A stretch of 21,669 nucleotides of DNA from a virus. Under the pieces are notes generated by a model that saw only the letters and a program-made list of their open reading frames with translations, was not told where the DNA came from and did no database searches. The stretch is from IMG/VR virus record IMGVR_UViG_3300042893_001931, positions 1 to 21,669 of that record, one strand, 5' to 3'. Positions 13,609-19,766 of the stretch are shown here, piece after piece. The translations under genes were made by a program, and so were the position numbers. The stretch's first letter is position 1; each line of letters starts with the position of its first letter.

Positions 13609-15396
13609 TTAAGAATAAATTCCTTGACTATAAATTTTCCATTCTTTTTCTCTTCTGTCAGGGTGAGAAAAATCTAAAAAGTTAACTTTAACTGAGTTAG
13701 AATTTGGATTAATTTTTAAAGAACTACTTAATTTCGGAGCCTTTGTCGTACAACCCGCAAATCCAACTTGATAACATAATGATGATAATGCGTCAACTTG
13801 TTTTTGATTCAAATTAGGATATATTGATAATAACTTACTTGCCAATTTATTTAAAGTTGTTTTTAAATATACTTTAGCCTTATCTTTTGTTATTGATGGG
13901 TCTTTAGGTGTTACTTTTCTACCATCAGGGTAATAAACGGTACCATAACCAATTGTTGGAGTTCCTGATGCGGTTCTACCTTTTAAACAACAATCAGATT
14001 CTCCTCTAATACATTTACCACCTTTAGCATCATCATAAACACAAGGAACAAAAAACTCAATATTACCTACAAAATCTACAAGTTTATCTGAAACACCTGT
14101 AGGTTTTGGATTGTTTTTTTTATTTTTTTCAGATACCGCACTTGCCGCTTTTTCAAGTCCCGTTTTAATTGTTTTATTTATATCACTAACAACACCTCCT
14201 GATGCTGGTTTCATTTGGTCTTTTGGTTGTCCCATAGAAGACCATTTATCCATAAAATTGGGTTCTTTATTTGACTTGTTAAAACCCATAGTTTTATTAA
14301 TGTCATCAAAAACTGATTGTTCATTAATATTTGGTTTTAATACAGTCATTGCTTCAGGAAAATCCTTATTTAAAACATCCTCATCTTTATTTGTGTAAGG
14401 AATATTTTGCAAAACGTATCTAATAGAGTTTAGACCTGAAATCTTTTTATCGTTAGAATCCAAAACAACCCACGGATGATTCACTGTAGATGTCTTATCA
14501 AAAAGTTTTTGTTTATATTCTGTAAACTTTTCCCACACATCTTGCATCTTCTCATCATTCTCAGAATACTTCCAATATTTCAATGGTGACTTCTGTCTGA
14601 AATCAAATCTCTTAGCTTGAGTTTCTTTATCTATTGAGAACCAAAGTTTAAATAAGTAATCCCCATCAACAACCAATGATTCTTCAAAATCCTGAACATT
14701 ATCCATAAAGTCTTCGTACTCTTCTGACGAACCATAACCCATTACAGGTTCAACTAATCCTCTATTGTACCAACTTCTATCAAAGAAGTTTATCTTACCT
14801 TTTTCAATTTGATTACTGTATCTATCCCACCAGTTCTTTCTTTCATCAGGTGTTGGGATACCAAGAGCAATAACTTTATAATATCTTGGATTTAAATTTT
14901 CAGTGAATTTCTTAATTGTAGAACCTTTACCTGCCGAGTCTCTTCCTTCAAAAACAATAATAACAGTTTTACCTGTTTGTTTTAACCATTCCTGTAGTTT
15001 TAATAATTCAACTTGAAGGAAAAATAATTCTTTCTTATAAATGTCTTTATCTAAAATTGACGGTTCCTCTTCGGGACTAACAACTTCTTTTTTATTTTTT
15101 CTTTTCTCTAATGATTTAGTAAGTTGTTTAAAAAATTCAAAAACATGAATATCTTTACTACCTTTTAATTTTAAAGTTTTTTCAATACCTCTTGTAAGTA
15201 AACTAAAATCAACTAAACCTTGTTTAGAATATTCTTCAATCTTATTAATAAATTTTTGGATTTGAGCACTATAAACTTTATTGTCTTTTAAAAATTCAAT
15301 AAGTGATTTTACCTCAGGGCTATATTTTGGCTTATCTGCCTCTTGTAAACCCATCATGTTTTTCATCTTACTAACTTCAGTCAATAAATTCCTCAT
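13609..15396 (-). CDS. PPK2 (polyphosphate kinase 2) fused to a GH24 lysozyme, with leader
   Basis: 595 residues. The leader is LLTEVSKMKNMMGLQEA (4-20), L-Q-E at 17-19. Residues about 118-335 are a PPK2 domain: KELFFLQVELLKLQEWLKQT, Walker A GRDSAGKGS (151-159, Lys157), NPRYYKVIALGIPTPDE, NFFDRSWYNRGLVEPVMGYG (203-222), KLWFSI and SPLKYWKYSENDEKMQDVW. PPK2 enzymes move phosphate between polyphosphate and nucleotides. A polar linker (340-435) leads to a GH24 muramidase (about 437-595): Glu447, Asp455/456, Thr481 in PTIGYGTVYYPDG, and QKQVDALSSLCYQVGF. The Glu-Asp-Thr order is that of T4 lysozyme, but the loop between Asp and Thr has a Cys-containing insertion (KCIRGESDCC). The chain is continuous, with no stop or shift. 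An injected protein that both opens peptidoglycan and supplies nucleotides is one reading; it is inference. Confidence 0.92.
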   Translation of the reverse strand: MRNLLTEVSKMKNMMGLQEADKPKYSPEVKSLIEFLKDNKVYSAQIQKFINKIEEYSKQGLVDFSLLTRGIEKTLKLKGSKDIHVFEFFKQLTKSLEKRKNKKEVVSPEEEPSILDKDIYKKELFFLQVELLKLQEWLKQTGKTVIIVFEGRDSAGKGSTIKKFTENLNPRYYKVIALGIPTPDERKNWWDRYSNQIEKGKINFFDRSWYNRGLVEPVMGYGSSEEYEDFMDNVQDFEESLVVDGDYLFKLWFSIDKETQAKRFDFRQKSPLKYWKYSENDEKMQDVWEKFTEYKQKLFDKTSTVNHPWVVLDSNDKKISGLNSIRYVLQNIPYTNKDEDVLNKDFPEAMTVLKPNINEQSVFDDINKTMGFNKSNKEPNFMDKWSSMGQPKDQMKPASGGVVSDINKTIKTGLEKAASAVSEKNKKNNPKPTGVSDKLVDFVGNIEFFVPCVYDDAKGGKCIRGESDCCLKGRTASGTPTIGYGTVYYPDGRKVTPKDPSITKDKAKVYLKTTLNKLASKLLSIYPNLNQKQVDALSSLCYQVGFAGCTTKAPKLSSSLKINPNSNSVKVNFLDFSHPDRREKEWKIYSQGIYS

Positions 15397-15400
15397 ACTG

Positions 15401-15422
15401 ATAAATACTTTTTAATAAATAT
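15401..15422 (-). promoter_or_regulatory. two ATATTTAT-like motifs upstream of PPK2-lysozyme
   Basis: In gene direction ATATTTAT ends 18 bases and GTATTTAT ends 4 bases before the ATG at 15396. Confidence 0.4.
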
Positions 15423-15469
15423 TTTGTTAATCTTGATTATTTTTAATAAAACGCATATATTTAATTTTA

Positions 15470-15538
15470 ATGACTACAAAAAAAGTTAAAAGAAAATTAC
15501 GAAATTTAAATAACAATAATATTTTTAAGAAATCCTGA
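15470..15538 (+). CDS. possible 22-residue basic peptide
   Basis: ATG to TGA with 22 codons: MTTKKVKRKLRNLNNNNIFK plus two residues. It is strongly basic, like a short nucleic-acid-binding peptide. Its stop codon falls inside the stem of the terminator at 15531, as for the secreted-protein gene at 8809, which suggests a real transcript ending here. A TTG-N20-TATATTTA element just upstream (TTG at 15433-15435) resembles a weak host promoter. It could also be a non-coding transcript; confidence is low because of its length. Confidence 0.35.
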   Translation: MTTKKVKRKLRNLNNNNIFKKS

Positions 15539-15558
15539 CATTTGTCAGGATTTTTTTT
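15531..15558 (+). terminator. strong rho-independent terminator
   Basis: Stem AATCCTGACA / TGTCAGGATT, a two-base loop and eight Ts. It lies between the PPK2-lysozyme gene and the Asx synthetase-like gene, so a plus-strand transcript must begin in the gap at 15397-15530. Confidence 0.9.
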
Positions 15559-15593
15559 GCCCTTTTAATAAATAAAACAAAAAAAACAAAAAA

Positions 15594-16418
15594 ATGAAAA
15601 ACACAGAAACTTACAACGAGTTAGTTCAAAAAATGAGAACATTCTTCCAAAACAAAGGTTTTAAAGAAGTTCCAACCCAATCAAGATTGTCAATCTTGGC
15701 AGCGTGTGAAAATCCACACTCAATAACAACATTTAATTATCAAGGAGAAGTGTGGCCACTACCACAGACAGGTCAAATGTGGTTAGAATACGAACTTCTT
15801 AAAAATCCTGAATGGAATGGTGTATATTGTATTTCAACGTCGTATAGACAAGAAAAAGACCCAATCCCAGGTCGTCATGAAATGATTTTTCCAATGTTTG
15901 AGTTTGAATCAAAAGGTGGAATGAAAGAAATGTTAAAACTTGAATCAGAACTTTTAGACTATCTTGGATTTGATAGTGAGGTAGAAGTTAACTACGACGA
16001 TGTTTGTGAAGAATATGGTGGAGTATCCATTTTAGAGAACGAACACGAGACAAAAATGTGGGAAGAAAAAGGACCAGTAGTGTCTCTACAAAACTTTCCT
16101 TACAGAACAAATCCTTTTTGGAACATGAGAGAAGGTAAAAACAAAATATTCAACAAAGTTGATGTAATTCTTTACGGACAAGAGACTATCGGTTCTGCTG
16201 AAAGAAGTTCTAACGTAGAAGAAATGAGAAATAACTTCTACACAATAGAAAATGGAAAATACTCTGAAAAACTTTTTGAATTATTCGGAAAAGAAAGAGT
16301 AGAAAAAGAATTGGAAGAGTTTTTATCACACGATTTCTTCCCACGATTTGGTGGTGGAATAGGAATGACTCGTTTATCAAGAGCTTACGAACTACTACAA
16401 CAAGAAGTAACAGTATAA
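15594..16418 (+). CDS. class II aminoacyl-tRNA synthetase-like protein (Asp/Asn type), catalytic core only
   Basis: 274 residues. Class IIb signatures are visible: PLPQTGQMWLEYELLKN (56-72, the substrate-binding strand), motif 2 CISTSYRQEKDPIPGRHEMI (79-98; Arg85, Glu87, Arg94-His95) followed by FPMFEFE, a strand with YGQETIGSAERSSN (194-207), and motif 3 FGGGIGMTRLSRAYEL (252-267). These are most like the aspartyl/asparaginyl group. The protein is about 60% of a full enzyme and lacks the N-terminal OB anticodon-binding domain. Known stand-alone relatives include archaeal asparagine synthetase of AsnRS type. It may therefore make asparagine or modify another molecule rather than charge tRNA; this is inference. 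It sits alone between terminators. Confidence 0.85.
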   Translation: MKNTETYNELVQKMRTFFQNKGFKEVPTQSRLSILAACENPHSITTFNYQGEVWPLPQTGQMWLEYELLKNPEWNGVYCISTSYRQEKDPIPGRHEMIFPMFEFESKGGMKEMLKLESELLDYLGFDSEVEVNYDDVCEEYGGVSILENEHETKMWEEKGPVVSLQNFPYRTNPFWNMREGKNKIFNKVDVILYGQETIGSAERSSNVEEMRNNFYTIENGKYSEKLFELFGKERVEKELEEFLSHDFFPRFGGGIGMTRLSRAYELLQQEVTV

Positions 16419-16424
16419 ATTACA

Positions 16425-16452
16425 AATCCCCTCAAATGAGGGGATTTTTTTA
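16425..16452 (+). terminator. rho-independent terminator after the synthetase-like gene
   Basis: Stem AATCCCCTC / GAGGGGATT, four-base loop, T run. The convergent small gene at 16450-16614 ends on its right edge. Confidence 0.88.
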
Positions 16453-16614
16453 TTCTTTAATCTCTTTCATCAACTTACCCCACAACACTGTCTGTAATAG
16501 GATGAGACCAACACTTAAAACAAATACAGGTAATGATGGTGAGGTTACCATTAATACAACTGATAATACAAGAGCGAACATTGCTGAAGTCAATTTTAGT
16601 TTTAAGTTTTTCAT
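16450..16614 (-). CDS. small two-helix membrane protein, 54 residues
   Basis: Read from ATG at 16614 to TAA at 16450: begins MKNLKLKLTSAMFALVLSVV, continues with LMVTSPSLPVFVLSVGLILL, and ends QTVLWGKLMKEIKE. Two hydrophobic helices (about 11-24 and 28-45), basic N-terminus, charged C-terminus. A TATATTTGTAGAA box identical to those of the genes at 8809 and 17781 lies 25 bases upstream (16640-16647), which strongly supports the gene. The plus-strand frame over the same DNA has no such support. Function unknown; likely an early inner-membrane protein. Confidence 0.72.
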   Translation of the reverse strand: MKNLKLKLTSAMFALVLSVVLMVTSPSLPVFVLSVGLILLQTVLWGKLMKEIKE

Positions 16615-16639
16615 AGTAGTGTTAGTGTTAATTGTTCTA

Positions 16640-16647
16640 CAAATATA
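16640..16647 (-). promoter_or_regulatory. TATATTTG box upstream of the 16450-16614 gene
   Basis: In gene direction TATATTTGTAGAA, as at 8775 and 17731. No TTTG is present 19-21 bases upstream, because the neighbouring terminator occupies that place. Confidence 0.55.
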
Positions 16648-16651
16648 AACA

Positions 16652-16677
16652 AAAAAACTCCCGATTGGGAGTTTTTT
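16652..16677. terminator. bidirectional terminator AAACTCCC-GATT-GGGAGTTT
   Basis: Stem of at least 8 bp with A run on the left and T run on the right, so it can work in both directions. It separates the 16450-16614 and 16696-17112 genes. Confidence 0.82.
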
Positions 16678-16695
16678 ATTATTTTTTTTAAAAAA

Positions 16696-17112
16696 TTAAC
16701 GTCTTCTAATGTGTCTTCTGATACTCTCAGCCATTGGGTCCATTGGTGCTTCATCTTCCGTATCCATATTATCTACTTCAACCTCAGAATCCATTTCTTC
16801 ACCTGAATCCATTTGATTACTTTCATAATTACTGATGATAGATTTAAGTTCCATAGCTTCTTGTTCTTTTCCTTCAGTTTTTCTTAATTCTCTGTATAAA
16901 TCTTTAAGATAATCCCATCCAGCAATACCTAAAAGTCCAATAGTTGTTCCAACCATTGTTACGATAGCACCACCAGTACTCATAGCTTCAGGATTAAAGA
17001 AGTTTTGAAGCTCTTCGTTAACACCATTTCTTTTATTTCTTTTTGTTTCTTTAACTACTGTTTTAATTAAGTTAGTTAATTCTGATTCTGATAATCTTAC
17101 AACTTTTTTCAT
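16696..17112 (-). CDS. leader protein with single membrane segment
   Basis: 138 residues. The N-terminus MKKVVRLSESELTNLIKTVV is almost the same as that of the gene at 19806 (MKKIIRLTESDLTQIIKRVI), although the remainders are unrelated; V-K-E at 20-22 is the position of [L/I]-x-E in relatives. A hydrophobic segment lies at about 47-66 (GAIVTMVGTTIGLLGIAGW). The C-terminal half is acidic (EEMDSEVEVDNMDTEDEAP) and ends in a basic RRHIRRR. It has an ATATTTATA motif 46 bases before its start. No family recognised. Confidence 0.83.
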   Translation of the reverse strand: MKKVVRLSESELTNLIKTVVKETKRNKRNGVNEELQNFFNPEAMSTGGAIVTMVGTTIGLLGIAGWDYLKDLYRELRKTEGKEQEAMELKSIISNYESNQMDSGEEMDSEVEVDNMDTEDEAPMDPMAESIRRHIRRR

Positions 17113-17158
17113 TTTTTTATATTTTTTTTTATTTTAAGTATTAATCACATTAATATGT

Positions 17159-17167
17159 TATAAATAT
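17159..17167 (-). promoter_or_regulatory. ATATTTATA motif upstream of the 16696-17112 gene
   Basis: In gene direction ATATTTATA, 46 bases before the ATG at 17112, in the divergent gap with the FKBP gene. Confidence 0.35.
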
Positions 17168-17223
17168 TCAGAAATTTTGATTTTTCACTTTGAAAATACA
17201 TTTTTTTCATTTATTATTGAAAT

Positions 17224-17649
17224 ATGACAAAAATTAAAAACGGTGATAATGTATCTGTTCATTATACAGGTAAATTAGAAGATGGTTCAGTATTCGACAC
17301 ATCTTTAGCTGAGGGTAGAGAACCTCTTACAGTAACATTAGGTCAAGGACAATTAATTCCAGGTTTTGAAAACGGATTAATTGATATGACCGCAGGCGAA
17401 ATGAAAACAATTGAAATTGAGCCAGAAAATGCTTACGGAGATATTAAACCTCAAATGGTTAGTGAAGTACCACTATCTCAAGTCCCTGAAGGTGTTAAAG
17501 CTGGGGATATGTTACAAGGACAAAACCAATTTGGTCCTGTAAACGTTGTAGTTACAGAAGTTAAAGAAAGTACTGTTGTGTTGGACATGAACCATCCACT
17601 AGCAGGTAAGAAACTTATCTTTGATTTAGAAGTTGTATCTGTAAACTAA
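17224..17649 (+). CDS. slyD: SlyD-like FKBP-type peptidyl-prolyl isomerase
   Basis: 141 residues. Order of signatures: VSVHYTGKLEDGSVFDTS (10-27), PLTVTLGQGQLIPGFENGL (34-52), AGEMKTIEI, AYGDIKP (70-76), then an inserted-in-flap segment (about 77-118), and VVLDMNHPLAGKKLIFDLEV (118-137). NHPLAG with LxF is the SlyD-type C-terminal mark. SlyD enzymes speed cis-trans isomerisation at proline and bind unfolded chains through the inserted flap. The metal-binding His/Cys tail of E. coli SlyD is absent. Host promoter sequence is weak (TTTG-N19-TATTATTG, ending 4 bases before the ATG). A cytoplasmic folding helper for phage proteins is likely; acquisition from a host is inferred. Confidence 0.92.
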   Translation: MTKIKNGDNVSVHYTGKLEDGSVFDTSLAEGREPLTVTLGQGQLIPGFENGLIDMTAGEMKTIEIEPENAYGDIKPQMVSEVPLSQVPEGVKAGDMLQGQNQFGPVNVVVTEVKESTVVLDMNHPLAGKKLIFDLEVVSVN

Positions 17650-17674
17650 TACAATTTCATTTATTTTAAAAATT

Positions 17675-17699
17675 TCCCACTTTTGTGGGATTTTTTTTT
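17675..17699 (+). terminator. rho-independent terminator after the FKBP gene
   Basis: TCCCAC / GTGGGA stem with loop TTTT and nine Ts. Confidence 0.85.
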
Positions 17700-17707
17700 A
17701 AAATAAA

Positions 17708-17738
17708 TTTGTATAATCAAAAAACATGTGTATATTTG
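17708..17738 (+). promoter_or_regulatory. Bacteroidota-type promoter TTTG-N19-TATATTTG
   Basis: TTTG at 17708-17711 and TATATTTG at 17731-17738, 19 bases apart, the same as the promoter of the secreted protein at 8809. The following bases (TAGAA, ATAAT, CAA) are shared too. The start codon at 17781 is 42 bases on. Confidence 0.8.
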
Positions 17739-17780
17739 TAGAAGATAATCAAACAATAACCCTCTAATACTTACAACAAA

Positions 17781-17981
17781 ATGAAAAAATTCACCTTCGC
17801 AATCGTAACACTCTTCATCATCTCTACATTGTTAGTTAACTTATTAAGTGTGGGATGTCCAGTTCAATTCATTAATACTGTAAATTTAATCTCAGCGTTA
17901 AATAAACTAACTCTTATTTTCTTGGTTGTTCCAAGTGTGATGATTACTATTTACCGTTCAACAAAAAATGTTATCAAATAA
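17781..17981 (+). CDS. small two-helix membrane protein, 66 residues
   Basis: 66 residues: MKKFTFAIVTLFIISTLLVN, then LSVGCPVQFINTVN, a second hydrophobic segment LTLIFLVVPSVMITIY and a basic tail. Two membrane spans at about 5-23 and 43-58. It has a full host-type promoter and its own terminator, so it is a single-gene unit expected to be read by host RNA polymerase, i.e. early. It resembles in build the small membrane proteins at 16450 and 8491 but not in sequence. Confidence 0.82.
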   Translation: MKKFTFAIVTLFIISTLLVNLLSVGCPVQFINTVNLISALNKLTLIFLVVPSVMITIYRSTKNVIK

Positions 17982-18013
17982 AAAAGGAGGGGTTTAACTA
18001 TCCCTCCTTTTTT
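17981..18013 (+). terminator. rho-independent terminator, GGAGGG stem
   Basis: AAAAAGGAGGG pairs with CCCTCCTTTTTT across a ten-base loop, directly after the stop codon of the 17781 gene. Confidence 0.85.
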
Positions 18014-18050
18014 ATTTAAAAAGTATATTAACTACAGATTCAATTCAGAT

Positions 18051-18662
18051 TTAAGGGTTAATTCCTCCGTCGCCTATAACCTTACTTACCTTATTTAATC
18101 CACTATTAATCGTTTTAGTTGCTCTAGTTTTAAAATTTCCTTTACAACCAGCAGGAAGTGAAGTATAACCACTATATTCACCACACGTAAATTCAAACCC
18201 ACCTTTCTTAGGGTCACCCTTGTCACCACCATAAGCTTTTTCCGCGGAATTACATAATCCGCTTAAATGTTTATTAATAGGGTTTACATAGTATGGAACA
18301 TCGATAGCGCCAAATGTATCCTCACCTCTAAACATACGTTTAACTGCGAAAGCAGTAACATCACAATAATTATCTTGGACATTCTCCCTAATATTATGTA
18401 ATATTGTAATATACAAGTCAACAGTTTTAATACCATAAACTAAGTTAGCAATTGCCTCTTCATCAACCGTTCCAGCTAAACCAGCCTTTTCAGCTGCGGT
18501 AACTCCATCAATGAATCTCCAAGCAGCATCATTATTTTGTTGTAGTATTCTATCCAAAGTTTGGTTTCCAGTACTCTCAAGTAAGTTTAATTTTTTTGCT
18601 GCGGTTTTGTGCATTCCCAAAATTCTTTGTTTTTCCGATTCTGTTATAACTAATCTTTTCAT
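18051..18662 (-). CDS. leader protein of unknown function
   Basis: 203 residues. The N-terminus VITESEKQRILGMHKTAAKK (5-24) and L-L-E at 27-29 match the leader of the gene at 9274 most closely. The body is helical (TLDRILQQNNDAAWRFIDGV, TVDLYITILHNIRENVQDNY), followed by a Gly/Lys-rich part with three cysteines (CDVTAFAVK, GLCNSAEK, FTCGEYSG) and a basic C-terminus (KTRATKTINSGLNKVSK). Its own ATATTTATA motif lies 23 bases upstream. A packaged protein is inferred from the leader; the fold was not recognised. Confidence 0.82.
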   Translation of the reverse strand: MKRLVITESEKQRILGMHKTAAKKLNLLESTGNQTLDRILQQNNDAAWRFIDGVTAAEKAGLAGTVDEEAIANLVYGIKTVDLYITILHNIRENVQDNYCDVTAFAVKRMFRGEDTFGAIDVPYYVNPINKHLSGLCNSAEKAYGGDKGDPKKGGFEFTCGEYSGYTSLPAGCKGNFKTRATKTINSGLNKVSKVIGDGGINP

Positions 18663-18685
18663 AATTTTAATTTTAATTTTATTAC

Positions 18686-18694
18686 TATAAATAT
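18686..18694 (-). promoter_or_regulatory. ATATTTATA motif between divergent genes
   Basis: In the minus direction ATATATTTATA, 23 bases before the ATG at 18662. The plus-strand reading TATAAATATA lies about 35 bases before the gene at 18730. Confidence 0.4.
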
Positions 18695-18729
18695 ATCAAA
18701 CAATGAAAAAAAATAACTATTTTTACATT

Positions 18730-19263
18730 ATGAATATTTTCTTTTTGGATTGGGACACAAAAAAATGTGCAGAATACCACTGTGATAAACACGTGGTTAA
18801 GATGATACTTGAGACTGCACAACTATTATGTGGCGCCCACCATGTAACCCACCAAGTACCCACCAAGTACCGCCCAAGTACCGCCCAAGTACCGTACAAG
18901 TTATCACACAAAAATCACCCCTGTTCAATATGGGTTAGAGAGTCATTATCAAACTATCTTTATCTTTGTGAGTTAGGACTTGAGTTATGTAAAGAATACA
19001 CTTATAGATACGGAAAACGTCATAAATCACAGGATGTGATTGAATGGTGTTTAACAAATAAATTAAACATTCATGACAAAGGTTTTACAGAACCTCCAAA
19101 AGCAATGCCCGATGAGTACAAAGTAAAAGACGTTATAGAATCATACAGAAACTATTATAACGGAGCTAAAAAAGATTTTGCTAAATGGAAAAATAGAGAT
19201 ATCCCTGAATGGTTTATCCCTGCATCAACTGTTGCATCTGACCAACAAGTTGTCCTTGTTTAG
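18730..19263 (+). CDS. conserved phage protein (KHVVKM... SHKNHPC...), possible DNA-repair type
   Basis: 177 residues from ATG at 18730; an upstream ATG (18703) adds nine residues that relatives lack. Conserved-looking blocks: MNIFFLDWDTKKCAEYHCDKH (read as two parts), HVVKMILETAQLLCGAHH, SHKNHPCSIWVRESLSNYLY, CKEYTYRYGKRHKSQDVIEW, PPKAMPDEYKV and FAKWKNRDIPEWF. I recognise this as a family recurrent in phages, sometimes labelled a pyrimidine-dimer glycosylase type, but that label is uncertain and no catalytic residue can be assigned. An 11-bp tandem repeat lies in the variable part (residues about 41-57). The end overlaps the minus gene at 19214 by 50 bases. Confidence 0.82.
   Translation: MNIFFLDWDTKKCAEYHCDKHVVKMILETAQLLCGAHHVTHQVPTKYRPSTAQVPYKLSHKNHPCSIWVRESLSNYLYLCELGLELCKEYTYRYGKRHKSQDVIEWCLTNKLNIHDKGFTEPPKAMPDEYKVKDVIESYRNYYNGAKKDFAKWKNRDIPEWFIPASTVASDQQVVLV
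18853..18901 (+). repeat. 11-bp tandem repeat in coding sequence
   Basis: CAAGT recurs at 18853, 18864, 18875, 18886 and 18897, exactly 11 bases apart, with units near CAAGTACCGCC. Because 11 is not a multiple of three, gain or loss of one unit shifts the frame of the 18730 gene. Confidence 0.9.
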
Positions 19264-19402
19264 ACTGTAATACACGAATTCTACCCATCTGTTCATCATT
19301 CATCTCAAAATGTTCTGCCTTAATCTCATTAATTTGATTATCTAAACGAGTATGTTGTAATAATAGATTACTATACAATTGTGATTTTTGTTCTTGTGTC
19401 AT
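19214..19402 (-). CDS. small coiled-coil protein
   Basis: 62 residues, MTQEQKSQLYSNLLLQHTRL and further Gln/Leu/Met/Glu-rich helix to QLVGQMQQLMQG. The composition and heptad-like spacing fit a coiled coil. It runs 50 bases into the 3' end of the convergent gene at 18730. AT-rich leader with no clear ribosome site. Probably genuine because of its composition and a weak resemblance to small phage helical proteins. Confidence 0.65.
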   Translation of the reverse strand: MTQEQKSQLYSNLLLQHTRLDNQINEIKAEHFEMNDEQMGRIRVLQSKQGQLVGQMQQLMQG

Positions 19403-19433
19403 AAAATAAAAATAAAAATAAATTTAAAAAAAT

Positions 19434-19456
19434 AAACCCCTTTTTACAAGGGGTTT
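19434..19456 (-). terminator. rho-independent terminator for the 19461-19616 gene
   Basis: Minus strand: AAACCCCTT, five-base loop, AAGGGGTTT, then a T-rich run. Just downstream of the stop codon at 19461. Confidence 0.85.
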
Positions 19457-19460
19457 AAAA

Positions 19461-19616
19461 TTACTTGTTTGACCAATTAAAGTTCAATACAGTGAAAGAA
19501 ACTTTTTTTGCTGACCAATCCAATTCAATTGAAAGAATTGTAAATGCTAAGACTTTAACAGTGATATTGATTTCATCAATTTCCTGTAATTTTAACCAAA
19601 GGTTGTTGAATTTCAT
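19461..19616 (-). CDS. small hypothetical protein, 51 residues
   Basis: Read from ATG at 19616 to TAA at 19461: begins MKFNNLWLKLQEIDEINITV, then KVLAFTILSIELDWSAKKVS, and ends FTVLNFNWSNK. Amphipathic start, then alternating hydrophobic beta-like segments. Has an ATATTTATA motif 20 bases upstream and a terminator directly after it, which is why I accept it despite its size. No family recognised. Confidence 0.68.
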   Translation of the reverse strand: MKFNNLWLKLQEIDEINITVKVLAFTILSIELDWSAKKVSFTVLNFNWSNK

Positions 19617-19636
19617 AATAATAAGTTTTTATACTA

Positions 19637-19645
19637 TATAAATAT
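19637..19645 (-). promoter_or_regulatory. ATATTTATA motif upstream of the 19461-19616 gene
   Basis: In gene direction CTATATTTATATAG, 20 bases before the ATG at 19616; the motif touches the stop codon of the preceding small gene. Confidence 0.4.
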
Positions 19646-19647
19646 AG

Positions 19648-19746
19648 TTAACTTTCACAATAATCATCACATTCGTCTAACAATTCTCCATCATCATAAA
19701 CTTCTTGGTCGTAATCTTCTTCGTCAGGGAAATTGTTTAGTGTCAT
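19648..19746 (-). CDS. small acidic protein, 32 residues
   Basis: Read from ATG at 19746 to TAA at 19648: MTLNNFPDEEDYDQEVYDDG, then ELLDECDDYCES. Fourteen of 32 residues are Asp or Glu, with two cysteines. A TATATTTG box lies 20 bases upstream. Very acidic small phage proteins can mimic DNA, but at this size that is only a suggestion. Confidence 0.55.
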   Translation of the reverse strand: MTLNNFPDEEDYDQEVYDDGELLDECDDYCES

Positions 19747-19766
19747 ATTGTTTTTATTTTAGATTA

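Noticed and set aside
14111-14398. Plus-strand frame of 95 codons opposite the PPK2-lysozyme gene
   Set aside because: The minus strand encodes recognised domains on both sides; the plus frame is a shadow.
16436-16648. Plus-strand frame of 70 codons
   Set aside because: It starts inside a terminator; the minus strand has a better membrane-protein gene with a promoter box.
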